Source: Daedaleopsis sinensis
Lineage: Eukaryota > Basidiomycota > Agaricomycetes > Polyporales > Polyporaceae
Length of the DNA stretch: 64,000 nucleotides
NCBI GenBank assembly: GCA_033807695.1
Contig: CM066303.1
Span: 3,534,001-3,598,000 of the forward strand
Direction: 5' to 3'
Part shown: piece after piece, positions 46,970 to 59,329 of the stretch
Layout of the letters: every line of letters begins with the position of its first letter
How positions within the stretch are numbered: position 1 is the first letter of the stretch
Position numbers and translations under genes: made by a program
Notes under the pieces: generated by a model
Database searches by the model: none
Told to the model about the DNA's origin: nothing
What the model saw: the letters and a program-made list of their open reading frames with translations, nothing else

Positions 46970-47560
46970 CGCCGTCGTCCCTAGCTGAGCCCGGAGCCCT
47001 GTGCTGTCGCGAACCGTCGTGGGTCCGCGCGTCGCATCGTACGGCACGTTGGAGTCCTTTGCATTGTCGCGATCCATTGCGGAGCGGAGACGGCGTGAAG
47101 TCGATCCTCAAGGGTGACAGTGGTCGTACTCAGCGACGTCTTCCACACACACAAGCGTAGCGCGGAGCATGAGTGGACTGGGGTGTCGTCTGCACTGTGT
47201 ACTGTCGCAATGCGTCGTCTGGAGCGGCGCGGCGCATCGCGAGAGACGGCAGGACTTTGGTGTCGTCCGGAGCCCTTTCGCGCTGTCGTAGTGCGTCGCG
47301 GGGCGACACGTCACGACAGACGTTGGGCGGACACCGCGTCTTCGACAAGCGTCGCGAGCGCAGCGCGGAGCCTCAGAGGACATGGGAGTCGTCCGGGGCC
47401 CCGTGTACTGTCGCGATGCGTCGTCCGGAGCCCTTGCGCGCTGTCGTGATGTCTCGCGGGCGGCGCATCACGACAGACGGTGGTCGGACGCCGCGTCTTC
47501 GTCCAGCATGGCGAGCGCCGCGCGGAGCCTCAGAGGACATGGGAGTCGTCCGAGGCCCGT
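46970..47560 (-). repeat. GC-rich tandem repeat array, displaced half
   Basis: This is the reverse complement of the family at 29,600-30,850: GGAGCCTCAGAGGACATGGG, CCGTGTACTGTCGCGATGCG and GCGTCGTCCGGAGCCC blocks. 46,653-46,969 between the last gene and this array shows nothing clear. Confidence 0.75.
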
Positions 47561-47567
47561 GTACTGT
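47561..47567. repeat. KDZ-2 copy 2 left flank, GTACTGT
   Basis: Reverse complement of ACAGTAC at 30,844-30,850. Confidence 0.8.
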
Positions 47568-47737
47568 CAGCTGTAGTTTCCACTGTTGTATTACAATGGC
47601 CCACCAGCCTGCTAGTAGTGTGTTGCTAGGAGTGGCCAGGGCTGTATTATATAACTTCGTGGCCAGGGTAATACAGAGAGTGGCTGTCTATACTGGCAGG
47701 GTTGTGAAACGCATCCCAGGGGTTGTTGTAATACTCC
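47568..47737 (+). repeat. KDZ-2 copy 2 left terminal inverted repeat
   Basis: Equivalent to the right end of copy 1, read in reverse complement. Confidence 0.85.
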
Positions 47738-48575
47738 GGAAGTTGTAGATCTGACCATATACCCTCTGTATATGAGCGTTGTACAACCTCGAGCTTGTAA
47801 TATATACCCCTGCTTATATTGTAATACCCCGGAAGTTGTAGATCTGACCATATACCCTCTGTATATGAGCGTTGTACAACCTCGAGCTTGTAATATATAC
47901 CCCTGCTTATATTGTAATACCCCGGAAGTTGTAGATCTGACCATATACCCTCTGTATATGAGCGTTGTACAACCTCGAGCTTGTAATATATACCCCTGCT
48001 TATATTGTAATACCCCGGAAGTTGTAGATCTGACCATATACCCTCTGTATATGAGCGTTGTACAACCTCGAGCTTGTAATATATACCCCTGCTTATATTG
48101 TAATACCCCGGAAGTTGTAGATCTGACCATATACCCTCTGTATATGAGCGTTGTACAACCTCGAGCTTGTAATATAGACCCCTGCTTATATTGTAATACC
48201 CCGGAAGTTGTAGATCTGACCATATACCCTCTGTATATGAGCGTTGTACAACCTCGAGCTTGTAAAACATACCCCAGCTTATATTGTAATACTCCGGAAG
48301 TTGTAGATCTGACCATATACCCTCTGTATATGAGCGTTGTACAACCTCGAGCTTGTAAAACATACCCCAGCTTATATTGTAATACTCCGGAAGTTGTAGA
48401 TCTGACCATATACCCTCTGTATATGAGCGTTGTACAACCTCGAGCTTGTAAAACATACCCCTGCTTATATTGTAATACTCCGGAAGTTGTAGATCGGACC
48501 ATATACACCTTGTATATGAGCATTGTACAAGCTGTAATATCAACCCGGATCGAATTGTATTACTCCAGAAGTTGT
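47738..48575 (+). repeat. 93-bp tandem array, copy 2 left (9 units)
   Basis: GACCATAT recurs every 93 bp from 47,753 to 48,497. Units have the same hairpin and palindrome as in copy 1. The repetitive open frames here are not genes. Confidence 0.9.
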
Positions 48576-48992
48576 AGATTCCACCTTCTACAGCTAGAGC
48601 CTAGTATATGAGTGTTATATAACGTATACCTGATGATATAATCATTGTAGCATTGTACTAGTGCATGACTATCTATTACACTGGTTCTAGTATGTATAAG
48701 AGACTTGCACTGGAGCCTATTGCCAGAGAGAATAGGCTGAAAGTGCTCACATTATACACCGGATGACTCTAGGTACAGTTTTGCCAGGTTAGAGCGCCCA
48801 TGATCTGTTGTACTGGACACTTTTTCAGGAAATCGAGTGCTACACAGCCACTGAGCAGGATACCGGACGACGGAATGATAGCCACGCAGAGTGAGTCATA
48901 AGTTGATACTATCACTAAGTGCCTCATCACCGCCACTAGACGCCGTGGGTAAGACAATGTGGTAATACACAATCATACATGGGATCTATCTG

Positions 48993-51900
48993 CTACTCGT
49001 ACGCACTACTATCTGTATCGGAGCCCGAGTTCGAGGAGATGTCCTCTCCGAAGAGCGCTGTAGATATGGATGTGCCTGCGCGCGCATCCGCCGGCATGAA
49101 ACCCACAGATCCAGCCGGTGTCTGTGTGTTCACTGGGATGTTGTAGCGCGAAGCCCATGCTGGCATCTCGTCCGCCCTATCCCGGTAGTAAGGCGTCCAC
49201 AAGCGCGCGCATCGCAACGCCAGGCCCTCGAACACCGCGGCCTGATACTCGGCATAAGAAGACAACCCGCGCTGAAGAGCAGGGTCGGCGCTGTCAGCGC
49301 GACGCTGGGCTTGCTGACGCCACCAATGCGCCTTCCACTCGAAGTACTCGAGCACCCGGCGCATCTCTTCTTCGAGGAGCATAATCTCCTCGCGCCACCG
49401 CTCTGCACGCGCCTCACTACGCGCCCACTCTACCCTAACGTTTGACAGAAACTCGCCCGGGTCGAGGTCAGCTTGGACGCCTTCAGGAAGCGAGGCACCC
49501 GGCCCACGCGCGACGAGCCAGATCCAGGATATCTCATACCGGCCCTCGCTGGAGTGATCGTCCTCGTCGCGTCCAGGTCCGCGTATATCAGCGTCGTTGA
49601 GCTCCCTCAAGCGCCCCGCCCAATCGCCTCCAGGGTCGAGTCGCAGGAGGGCAGACCGCGCCGCCCGATAACGCGCGGCCGAACGTTTGACCTTGTCCTG
49701 GAACTTGTTGAAAAGAGTGCGGACTTTGCCTGTCGCTCGCTGACCTGTGCCGGAGACGTTGAAGCGTCGGAAATCCGCGATCCCTGTCAAGATACGACGC
49801 AGGCGCCGGATGTCTTCGAGAGCGTCGTCACCTTGAGCTACGCGTAGCCGCCTCTCCTTGTCGACAAGGCCCGGGGACAGCGAAAGCCGCAGCGACGCCG
49901 GAAGAGACGATGGCATCCATAGGGCGATATTCTCCGCCCTCCGGGAGTCTTCGTCCATGGTCGAGGCGGACGTGGAGGTGGACGTGGAGGCGGCGGTCGC
50001 GGACACTGATGCGGAAGTGGCCGTTGCGGCGTTGGACACGGTCGCGGGCGCGGTAGCTGGGTTGGAGGTGAACGTTGCGGGAGCGGTCCCACTGGCTGTA
50101 CCGAGGCGGTCAAGTACAGCGGCGAGAGCGGAAGGATCTCCCGTGTGTCGAAATTGGGCTACAATGGGCATATGGATATCTTGAAGGCCCTGCCAGGTTT
50201 CGATGCGACGTTTCAGCGTGTTACGCTTCTCCTGGATGTCCGCGAGATTCGCGTCGGTCCCCGATACGGTCATGCCCCGCTGTACGAGAGAACGTCTGGG
50301 GGGAGAATCAGAACAATTGATGAGCAACGGCAGTACAATGTACTCACTGCTGTTCTTCGATCTCCAGGCCGACGTGCAGGAACACGCCAGGAGACACGTC
50401 GTGAGGTGGTAGGGAGCCCGCTGCGAGTTCACGAGCCTCTTCGTCTGCGATCTCGAGCCGGGTGGACTTGATAGTAGCACCTGTAAGGTACCAACAGTCG
50501 ACACATGGTACGTTATAGTAACGGATATTATCTGACTTACTTGACCGTTTCTCTTCATACGGGTCTTCTGACCCCTGCGGGTCCTCATGCCACGCGCGAA
50601 TCTCGGCGGTCCATCGCTCAATGTCTTCGGGCTTGAACGTCGCGGATAGATTGGCGTGTGCGGCGCTCTGCTTCGCGTACATCTTGTCGGCTTCACGAAG
50701 AAGCTTCAGCAGGTAGGAAGCTGATCATAGCAGTTCGTTCAGCGGTCGTCGAATGAGAGAGTGCAGAACACTTACCAAATCCGGTCATCTTCCCCCAGTT
50801 CCAACCCGACCAATGGTCATCCATATGTTCTCGACGCATCCCAGGGGCCATTTCGCGGGCGGCCAGAGCAACGGGGTTCATATGCGCCCAATGCGCCTCA
50901 ATTCCCTCGCCGTAAGTTCGGCCGACGTGGCGGATATAATTGAATGAAAATTGGGAGTGGTTGGCCCCGTGAACACGGATGTGTTTCTTGGGGATTGCGT
51001 AACGGAAGTTGCGGGAGGAGATGTCGGTCGCGATGTGGGAGGGGAGGCCGAGCAGCGCGCGGGAAGCGAGTTTTTTGTGCCATTGGCACGCAATGTCGTA
51101 TGAGATAAGCAGAAGGAGAGTGATGCCAAGGATAGTCGAAAATAGTAGATAGTCCATGATGGAGAATCTATTTCGGGCGTAAGCACGGTTCGGCATCGAT
51201 CAACGAGACGAATTGACCCACTTTTCGCCATTGGGGAAGTCACCAACCGCGTTCTTGCGGACCATCGCATGGCGTGCGCAGAGAACAGCACCCACTCCAG
51301 ATGCAATGTATCCCTGGCGGCGTAAATTCGCGTTCTGTATGGCTCGGTGCTCGGCCGAACAGCCGTTCTTCTGCACGGCGCCAAGAGCAAGGATCAGCGG
51401 GAGGTTTGATGTACAATTGTAAAACGGATACTTAGTCACTTACGTCGGACTGTGTGCCTATTGAGGCAACGTGTGTCTTGAACTTGCTGTTTTCCACATA
51501 GTACGACCATCCTGCGCCAAGCTCTATGTCCTTCAAGCCTCGGTCCTTCAGTTTAGCACGGAAGTTGGCGTCGAGCATGACAAACAAGGTATAGATCCAC
51601 CTGTTCATAGCCCGACTCGGAGTGAGCTCACAGCCTCTAACATAGCGAACGATTCGGCGTCACCTTATCTCCGGTGGAGCGGACTCCCAGTCGTCCGGAA
51701 GGTTTTTCCCCGGCTGCGGGCACGCGGGACACTCCAGCGCCAGATCGCCTTCTTGGGTTCCTGCGGCTCCAGCCGGATCGTGGCAGCGTCCACCGCGTTT
51801 GAGAGATGTTAGGTGTCTCCACAGTCGGACGACATGGGTCACCTGCTTGTAGCGGTTCTGCAAATCCACGTAATGTGGTTAACAGATGTAAATTTACCCG

Positions 51901-53100
51901 GATGCTCGCAGTCGAATCCACTCACCAGGGGCGGCCCTGTGCCTGTGTTGTCCGTGATGCGCTGTAACGACTGCCAGTAGTCGTAGAGATTGGTTTTGCT
52001 CTGCAAGTTGAGTTCTTGAAAAGCGCTCAACATGCGAAATGTGAAGGCGGTCGCCGGGCGGTTTGTCGTCGCAGGAAACCAGCCGAGGCGGAGCAATTGC
52101 ACCCACTCGTACGTGAATGTCTCCTCCTCGGTCAAGCATTCACAGAACGAGACCTGGACTTCATGGATGCCTGTGACGTCGCCGATGACGATTCTGCGTG
52201 AGTGAGGAGCAGGGTGCGTGCAAACCCCGCCGTCGTGTCCGAGCTGAATGACAAGGCCAAGGTCGCGCAGTGTCTGCTTGATCCACATGTGACCGTTCCA
52301 CTCCTGTGGTTCGATGCGAGTCAGTAGCAAGAACAAATCAGTAGATGAGGGCGCCGACTTACCTCCACACGGTGAAGAGGTAGTTGAGCGTGCTTCGCCA
52401 CCATACACGACTGGCAGTGGACGCTACGCGCCACACAGGCGCCGCCACAACGGTACACGGTCTTGCCTTGCGCGCCACAGGTTGCGCACCGCGTATCGTC
52501 GCCGTTCAATGTGTACTCGCCGCCGTAGTACCGCAGCAGTTCATCAAGAAACTGCTCCCTCAGAGGGAGCCACTCGACGATCTTAGACTGTGTGGTGTGT
52601 CAGTGTGATCACGAGACGGCGTACGAGCAGGTACGGATAGTACGCACTGCAGCTTGTAGCTCCGGGCGAGCTCGCTTCTTCGCCGGTTTCGGTATCTGGA
52701 TACCATCGTCGACTGGTGGTGGTGCGTCGTCGAGAGGGTATTCTCCGAGAATAGAATTGATGTCGGGGCCCCAGGATTGGTCAGGGCCTGCATCAGGTTC
52801 GCTATTCGACGTCGGCCGCATAGACTCCGGAAGGTTGATCGTGCTATTACCGTGCCGTACGCCCAGTCGACCATCAGCCAAGTCGTACACTTGGAGGTGG
52901 GTGGCCTCAACCGTGATGGGAGCTGTAGACTGAGCTGCTGGTGGTATTCCTGATCCCGATGCGGCGGCGGGCCCGGACATTGCACTGGGGGTAGGGCCCG
53001 CCGGGAGGTTGAAAGGTACTTCGCGCATCTTGAACTTCGAGGCGCGTCTCTTCTTGCTGCTTCTGCCATCAGGACCTGCAGAAGAGCGCTTCGGTGGCAT
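48993..53100 (-). CDS. KDZ-2 transposase, copy 2
   Basis: The exon structure and protein are the same as at 36,562-40,669. The only residue difference noticed is Ala for Val in the EIRAWHEDPQ segment. All three acidic motifs (LDANFRAK, SYDIACQW, YGEGIEAHW) and the CxC2 cluster are intact, so this copy should also be able to make active enzyme. Confidence 0.92.
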
Positions 53101-53696
53101 GCTACACGTGAGACTTGATGGGGAAAGAGGAGGTGTCAAGAGCGGAACGGGCTGGTGGTAGTTGAGAGTAGCAATAGAAACATGCATGTAGGACGCCGAA
53201 GCCTTCCCGGGCGCGATGACCTCTCCGAGAATTTCGGACATCCTTAGACCACTTAATAATACGTCCTCAACGTCTCTGATACCTATCAAGGGGTCGCGCC
53301 TTAAATTTCTCAATTCTCCGAGTGGGAGAGTATATTATACACGGCGAAGATGACCCCGAGGATGCGAGCGCTTGACAGGAGAGTCGGCGCTTGGTGGGGT
53401 GGAGCGCTGGTAGAGGTGTTCAAGTTCGTACTACCGCAGCACACCCGACTCGACGTCGCCTGCTACTACCATCCTCCCCTCCCGCCCTCTGGCTGAATCA
53501 TTGCACTATAGCTCATGTTACTGTCTCTTAGTACCGCACAACATTACGCTGCCTTAGTAGCAAGACATCTGAGGTCGCAGCAACAACAGTCGCGGCGCGG
53601 CATCGTTCCAGTCACGCTAGGGCACACGCATGGGCGCAGAACAGCCTTTCATTCGCAGGACAGGTACATTGCTAGGGACACAGGTAAGAATCTCTT

Positions 53697-54689
53697 CTAC
53701 GGTAGCACTATGTGAACGTGGCCGGCGGCCTTGTTGCCGTAGTAATGAGCCTCCGCGTCCGCGCGTGTGTCGAAACATTTGTGCATGTTTCCGGGCACGC
53801 GCAGGACGTGGTGCGCCATGTCCACCCATTCTCTCCAGATGCCGACACGCCTCCCGGCGGTGACGACATACCAACGAGTGTGCATGTCGTCCCGGGGGGC
53901 GATGTACTCGTCTGGTGGTAGATTGTGAGTGTTAGCGAGCGAGTGCGTCTCGTATGACGTCTGGACTCACAGTGGGCAGCGGTCAAGGGCCCAGCGGGAG
54001 CGTTGATGGGCGCGGTGGGTGCCGTGTTCGCGGGAGCAGGAGGAGGAGCTGCTCCGGGCGGTCCGACGGGCTCTTCAACCGGCTGTTGAACGGGGCTGGT
54101 GGGGACGCTCTCGAGACGGGGAGAGGGAATACCCAGGCCATGCAGGAGAGGAGACACAGGAGCTGGGGTAGAGTTGGGGGCGACGTTGCCAGAACCCGTG
54201 GTGTTGCCGGTGGTTGGGAGAGGAGCTGCGAAGCGCAGGCGCGCGGGGGAGAACTGGGGTGCCCCGACGGCCGGGAAACGCAAGGCCCGAGGCGCATCCG
54301 CATCTTGCGTGGTCTCGGAGGAGGAAGGCATGTGCGCCCCACCCTGGATGACATTGATTGTCACAGGAGTGCCCTGCCCGTAGACTGTGATATGAACCGC
54401 GCCACGCGAGGGCACGGTGGGGGACTGCGGGTTTCCCGAGTGACCGACGTCGACAGCGGCCCCACCCCCGACCTGGTCTCTGATCGAGAGACGCGATAGG
54501 TCAGGGAGCCCGTCGCGGGCGGCGGGGAGAGATGAGCCGCCATTAGTGGCGTATGTCGCTGATATCGCAGCATCAGCGGCCGCAAGCGCCGAGCAGGTGG
54601 TTATCGCACTGACCTGCGACGTCGGCATGCGACGCTCCTGCGTCCACCACAGGCTTCGTTTCCTGAGTCAGAACGTTGGTGTACGCCAT
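53697..54689 (-). CDS. KDZ-2 protein with RNase H1 N-terminal-type domain (copy 2)
   Basis: Apparently identical to the protein of 34,973-35,965, with the same three exons. It carries the C-terminal WYVVTAGRRVGIWREW domain and no catalytic RNase H part. The 53,101-53,696 gap is the transposase promoter region with no gene. Confidence 0.75.
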
Positions 54690-55022
54690 AGAGAACGCGT
54701 GGGGGGCGAAAATATGGAAGGAACGATGGGGATCGTTGGGGTGGATGGTGAAAACGATGGTCTCTTATACACTGGAGGCACGAGGTCAGCGGCGGCAGGG
54801 CTCGATACTTACCCTGAAACTGCCAGATTGTTCCGTCTTCTGATCACCCTTTCTGATGTCTTGGATTGTTGCTAATACTATTGTCATCCGTAGGATCTTG
54901 TGATAACGGCTCATCAAAGGATAGAAAATGTGCCCGCTACCGTCGTCCTTCTACAACCCACTCCTCTATCTTTTCATCGTCCTCAACCTCGCTGTCTTAC
55001 TCGACTTTCTCACCTCTCTCAC

Positions 55023-57477
55023 ATGCCTCGCCCCACTTGGACCACCGACGACCAGCATGCCTGGCTCGCAGAGCGCATCAAGGCGTTCACCGACGCTCGC
55101 GCCTCTCGCGGGACGCGTGCGTTCTTCAACGCCACCACGGAAGCGTTCCTGCAGAAGTGGCCGCCGCTCGCTCCGACTGAAGCTGAGCTCGCCGAGGTCA
55201 AGGGCGACGACGAAGTTTACTTCCAGAACCGTGCTGACAAAATCCGTCGTGTGAGTATTACATTAACGTCTACCCTACCGTTTAACACAGGAACACTTAC
55301 AATTCGATTACAGCAGGTCGAATGGTGGTTTCGCAACCGTGCTCGTGCCATGGCGACAGGCAATGCCACTGGTGGGACCGCCGTCCTCCCTCTAACCCGC
55401 CGCCGCCCGCAAAAGCTCCACCCCTACCAGGCCTATATGCGTCTCTACAGTGAGCGGGTCATGCCCGTCATCAAGGCGAACTACGTGCAGTACGTTGCGA
55501 ACCTCCCCTCTGACGAAGAGCCTCGTGAGGCTTGGGGCTGGTCAACCGCCGAGGCCGCACGCCTCCTTGAGCTCGAGACCGACAAGGTCAAGGCCGCGGT
55601 GACCGCCTACCGCGAGCTACACGCCCAGATCTCTGTCCCGTCGGTCGTTGACATGAAGGAACTCGTGAAGGATGGCCCGGAGGAGACGAAGCAGAACGTT
55701 CGGGGGCTGCAGCAGTACGTGCTTCATCTTTAGTACTTCTCTGCGACATTGCTCACGCCTGTCACAGAAACATCAACTGCCTCGCGCGCACCGCGTATGA
55801 AGCCTGCAAAGCGATCGAGCAGCAGACCGGATGGAAGGCCACGATGCTCCTCGGGGGCCCCAACCCCGAGACCGGACGCATCACGACGTTGGCGTGAGTA
55901 CCCATGTGTGTTCGCTGCATAGGCCCCGACTCACCTGTTCTGCTGCTAGTATACACAACGGCCGCACCGCTGACCTCCAGAACATGTTTTCGGAGGCGAC
56001 AGAAAAGTGGTCTTTGATTCAAAACGAGTGGGACACATTTGTGGCTCGATGCTTTCGTGAGTAGTCGTATGTTATGCATTCTGCGTGTATGTTAACCCAC
56101 ATGCGTACAGGTATTGATCTCTGCGAGCGTCTGGAACGCTTCTACCGCGGCGACTTCCGCGACGGCGACTTCCCTTCTGGGCCCGACGAAGAATCTGAAG
56201 AGGACGCTTCCGTAGTCCCTCTCGTAACCGACGATGGTCCGGGTCCGGGTTCCGCTGCTAGCAGCGCCGGCGAGGCACCGGCCGCCGCCCCATCTCTCTC
56301 TTCTGCTGTCCACCCTCCTTCCGACAAGCCCTCCACGCCTGCGTTGCCAGACGCAGGCGCTTTCGAGCGTCAGAGGCTCGCGCAGATTGCCCAGAACGAA
56401 ATCATCCTTCAACGCATCTTGAGCGGCGAAGAGTTCGAGAACATCAAACGCGACCTCGCACTCGGGCAGGGCGCCAGCGCTACTGCCGCTGCGCAGGACG
56501 CGAACTCGGAGGACGTCGTCGAGACCCCGGAGTGGGTCGTCGCCGCCAAGGACTATCTCAATGGCATCAGCGCCGAGGCTTGGTGGACTGAGATGGTCGA
56601 CGTGTGGGTTCAATTCGAGCGGGCACTCGGTTTTCCTGAAGGATCTGTAAGTACCTCTTATCCCACTGAACGCGTCATGTGCTGACCAGTGACGACCGTC
56701 CAGGCACAATCAAACTGGCTTTCTCCGAAGGCACGTCCAGAGGAGGTGAAGTACTGGATCGGTCGGGGTCGTAAGTACGACAAGCCCCCGAAGATCCAGT
56801 CCTTCTCCGCCTTTGTCCAACAGTTCTGCAAATGGTGGTCGCGTCTCCAGCCTACCGACCGACGTGATCCGGAAGAGCCTTGGCCGCTGCTCAAGAACGT
56901 GCCGGAGGATGCCGCGGCGTGGTCGACTGTCAAGCGCGGTGGGTGCAATGGACTATTTATGGTCCTGATGTGTCTGTCATGGTGGAAGCTCGCCCTCGAC
57001 CACGAGGACACCGACGCAGACTTCTCCGATCTCCAAGAGGCCGTCGACGACGTGGTGTGGACCATCAAGACTATGGTTCCCATCAAGAACACCGACAAGA
57101 CCCCAGTCGACGACTCGGAGCAGCCTCCCGCCACATCGTCCCCGACTCCACCCACCCCCGTTTCGGTGCCTTCTACGACAACTCCGTCCGAGGCCCCCAC
57201 GTCCATGCCCCTCCCCGCCTCCGCACCCTCGTCTGCACCCGTGTCCCAGTCGGCTCCACCCGCTGTGCCCCCTGTGCCCGCCGCGCCCGCTGTGCCCGCC
57301 GCGGCCGCTACGCTCGTCGTCAACCCCGTGGTGGCCCCCGTCTCGTCGTCCGAGCCGCCGCCCTCCGAGTCTGCCACTTCGACACTTGCCGGCACGAAGC
57401 GTCCTCATCCCGACCTCGGAGACGCTGACGCTCCCGCCGCTAAGAAGCTTCAAGTCGAGGAGACCGCTACAGCGTAG
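55023..57477 (+). CDS. KDZ-2 accessory protein, homeodomain-like N-terminus (copy 2)
   Basis: Same gene as 32,185-34,639, here on plus. The first exon is 55,023-55,250, the second starts at 55,314 with QVEWWFRNRAR, and the last exon ends at 57,477. The same TGWKATMLLGGPNPETGRI and GRGRKYDKPPKIQSF segments are present. No disabling change was seen. 57,478-58,000 is non-coding. Confidence 0.75.
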
Positions 57478-58079
57478 ATGATGTACGAGTAGGACTCAGG
57501 TATGCCGTCGTCTCGTTTACTCTTTTGTTCCCTTCCTTGCTATACTCCCTCGTTCCGTCTGCCACGTCGCCGCGCTCGTTATTCCCTTCATTAGTCATCA
57601 AAAGTCTGTCACCCCCGCTCTCTATAAAAATCGTAAATCCACGTCATCGCTCTCTCCTCTATTCTGTTCCATCTCCCTCGACCCCGCTACTATACACTGT
57701 AAACCCACGTCATCGCTGCCTTCTATTTAACTATTACTTTTGTTCATGGACTGCATTGTCGTAGTGTCGCAGTAGATAGATGCCGGCAATATACGCCCGC
57801 TTATCTCAGCAACCTCTGTGTGCTCGCGGGCGGCTGTTTCTCACCCTCGGATCTATGTCGGCAATCACAGCACAGGCTGTTCACTCGCATTCAAGACTAA
57901 GTAGGAGTGCCTAGTGGACTCGGGCGTTCAGTATAGATCAATGTAGAGCGCCCGAGCCTGATTTGCCGTACACCAAGTCCGAGTAGTGTTCCTGCCTATC
58001 TGAGAGGCAATGTAGCATTTACAGTTGTTATACAATAATGGCACAACCACGCTGGATGCACCAGCCTGGCCATCAGAAG

Positions 58080-58641
58080 TGCGGCAGTATTACAATATAA
58101 GCTGTGGTCCATATTACAGGACTGAGGTTGTAGAACGCTCATATACAAGGTGTATATGGTCCGATCTACAACTTCCGGAGTATTACAATATAAGCAGGGG
58201 TATGTTTTACAAGCTCGAGGTTGTACAACGCTCATATACAGAGGGTATATGGTCAGATCTACAACTTCCGGGGTATTACAATATAAGCAGGGGTCTATAT
58301 TACAAGCTCGAGGTTGTACAACGCTCATATACAGAGGGTATATGGTCAGATCTACAACTTCCGGGGTATTACAATATAAGCAGGGGTCTATATTACAAGC
58401 TCGAGGTTGTACAACGCTCATATACAGAGGGTATATGGTCAGATCTACAACTTCCGGAGTATTACAATATAAGCAGGGGTATGTTTTACAAGCTCGAGGT
58501 TGTACAACGCTCATATACAGAGGGTATATGGTCAGATCTACAACTTCCGGGGTATTACAATATAAGCAGGGGTATATATTACAAGCTCGAGGTTGTACAA
58601 CGCTCATATACAGAGGGTATATGGTCCGATCTACAACTTCC
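58080..58641 (-). repeat. 93-bp tandem array, copy 2 right (6 units)
   Basis: ATATGGTC recurs every 93 bp from 58,156 to 58,621, six units, the same number as the left array of copy 1. Confidence 0.9.
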
Positions 58642-58811
58642 GGAGTATTACAACAACCCCTGGGATGTGTTTCACAACCCTGCCAGTATAGACAGCCACT
58701 CTCTGTATTACCCTGGCCACGAAGTTATATAATACAGCCCTGGCCACTCCTAGCAACACACTATTAGCAGGTTGGTGGGGTTTTGTAATACAATAGTGGT
58801 AGCCACATGTG
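58642..58811 (-). repeat. KDZ-2 copy 2 right terminal inverted repeat
   Basis: Equivalent to the left end of copy 1, read in reverse complement. It ends CACATGTG. Confidence 0.85.
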
Positions 58812-58818
58812 CCTTCCA
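58812..58818. repeat. KDZ-2 copy 2 right flank, CCTTCCA
   Basis: Reverse complement of TGGAAGG at 42,188-42,194. Confidence 0.8.
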
Positions 58819-59252
58819 TCGATCCGGAGGAAAGCGCATACAAGAATGTGCAGATTTTTATGCTTCAGACCGACATGACACCCCCTTCTCGTGAGTCCAT
58901 TTGCCGCATTAAGAGTCTCAGATCGTGTGTAGCTGATTCCCTCTGGAACAGTATTGCTTTGCATTCAGAAGAACCGGCACTCTGTGTTCGCTTCGGATGT
59001 CACGATAATATCCACTATTCAGGCCATAGTCAGTTCTCATCACAGTCCTATAAAGCTTCGGATTATTAACGTATCCTCCAATCAACGCATATCTGCAGGA
59101 GCCTGCAATGCTTAGCATTCGTCTTGGCGGTCCCGGTCTGTTCTTGTCGTTTGAGGACGGGTATATCCGGGATGAGTTCCTCCAGCAGGTGTTGTAGGAA
59201 TAATGTATCATATACAGGTAGATTGTGTAGCACCTATTACAACAAATACAGG
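58819..59252. other. Host flank between KDZ-2 and KDZ-3
   Basis: An 86-residue open frame crosses the KDZ-2 edge (58,809-59,069), with no recognised domain. No supported gene. Confidence 0.35.
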
Positions 59253-59329
59253 CAGTGCTCCTGATGTAATACACTCTTATGCCTATATGGGGCGGGGTCC
59301 GGGAGGGGGCTTTGGCGACCGCTCGGCAC

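Larger units (their letters stand above)
42188..47567. other. Inverted 5.4-kb host segment between the two KDZ-2 copies
   Basis: The segment carries three plus-strand host-type genes and, at its right end, the displaced half of the GC-rich array. Flank matching shows it was oriented the other way when the two elements inserted. 42,188-42,665 is non-coding, with a GTTGTC microsatellite at about 42,297-42,320. Confidence 0.8.
47568..58811 (-). mobile_element. KDZ-2 copy 2: 11,244-bp KDZ transposon
   Basis: Inverse-oriented near-identical copy of 30,851-42,187. It starts CAGCTGTAGTTTCC and ends TAGCCACATGTG. It is 93 bp shorter, one array unit fewer on the transposase 3' side (9 against 10). 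Confidence 0.9.

Noticed and set aside
47568..58811. Dismissing copy 2 as a duplicated contig artefact
   Set aside because: It has different flanks, one array unit fewer and at least one base change, so it is a separate copy. Only the orientation of the loop between the copies remains open.
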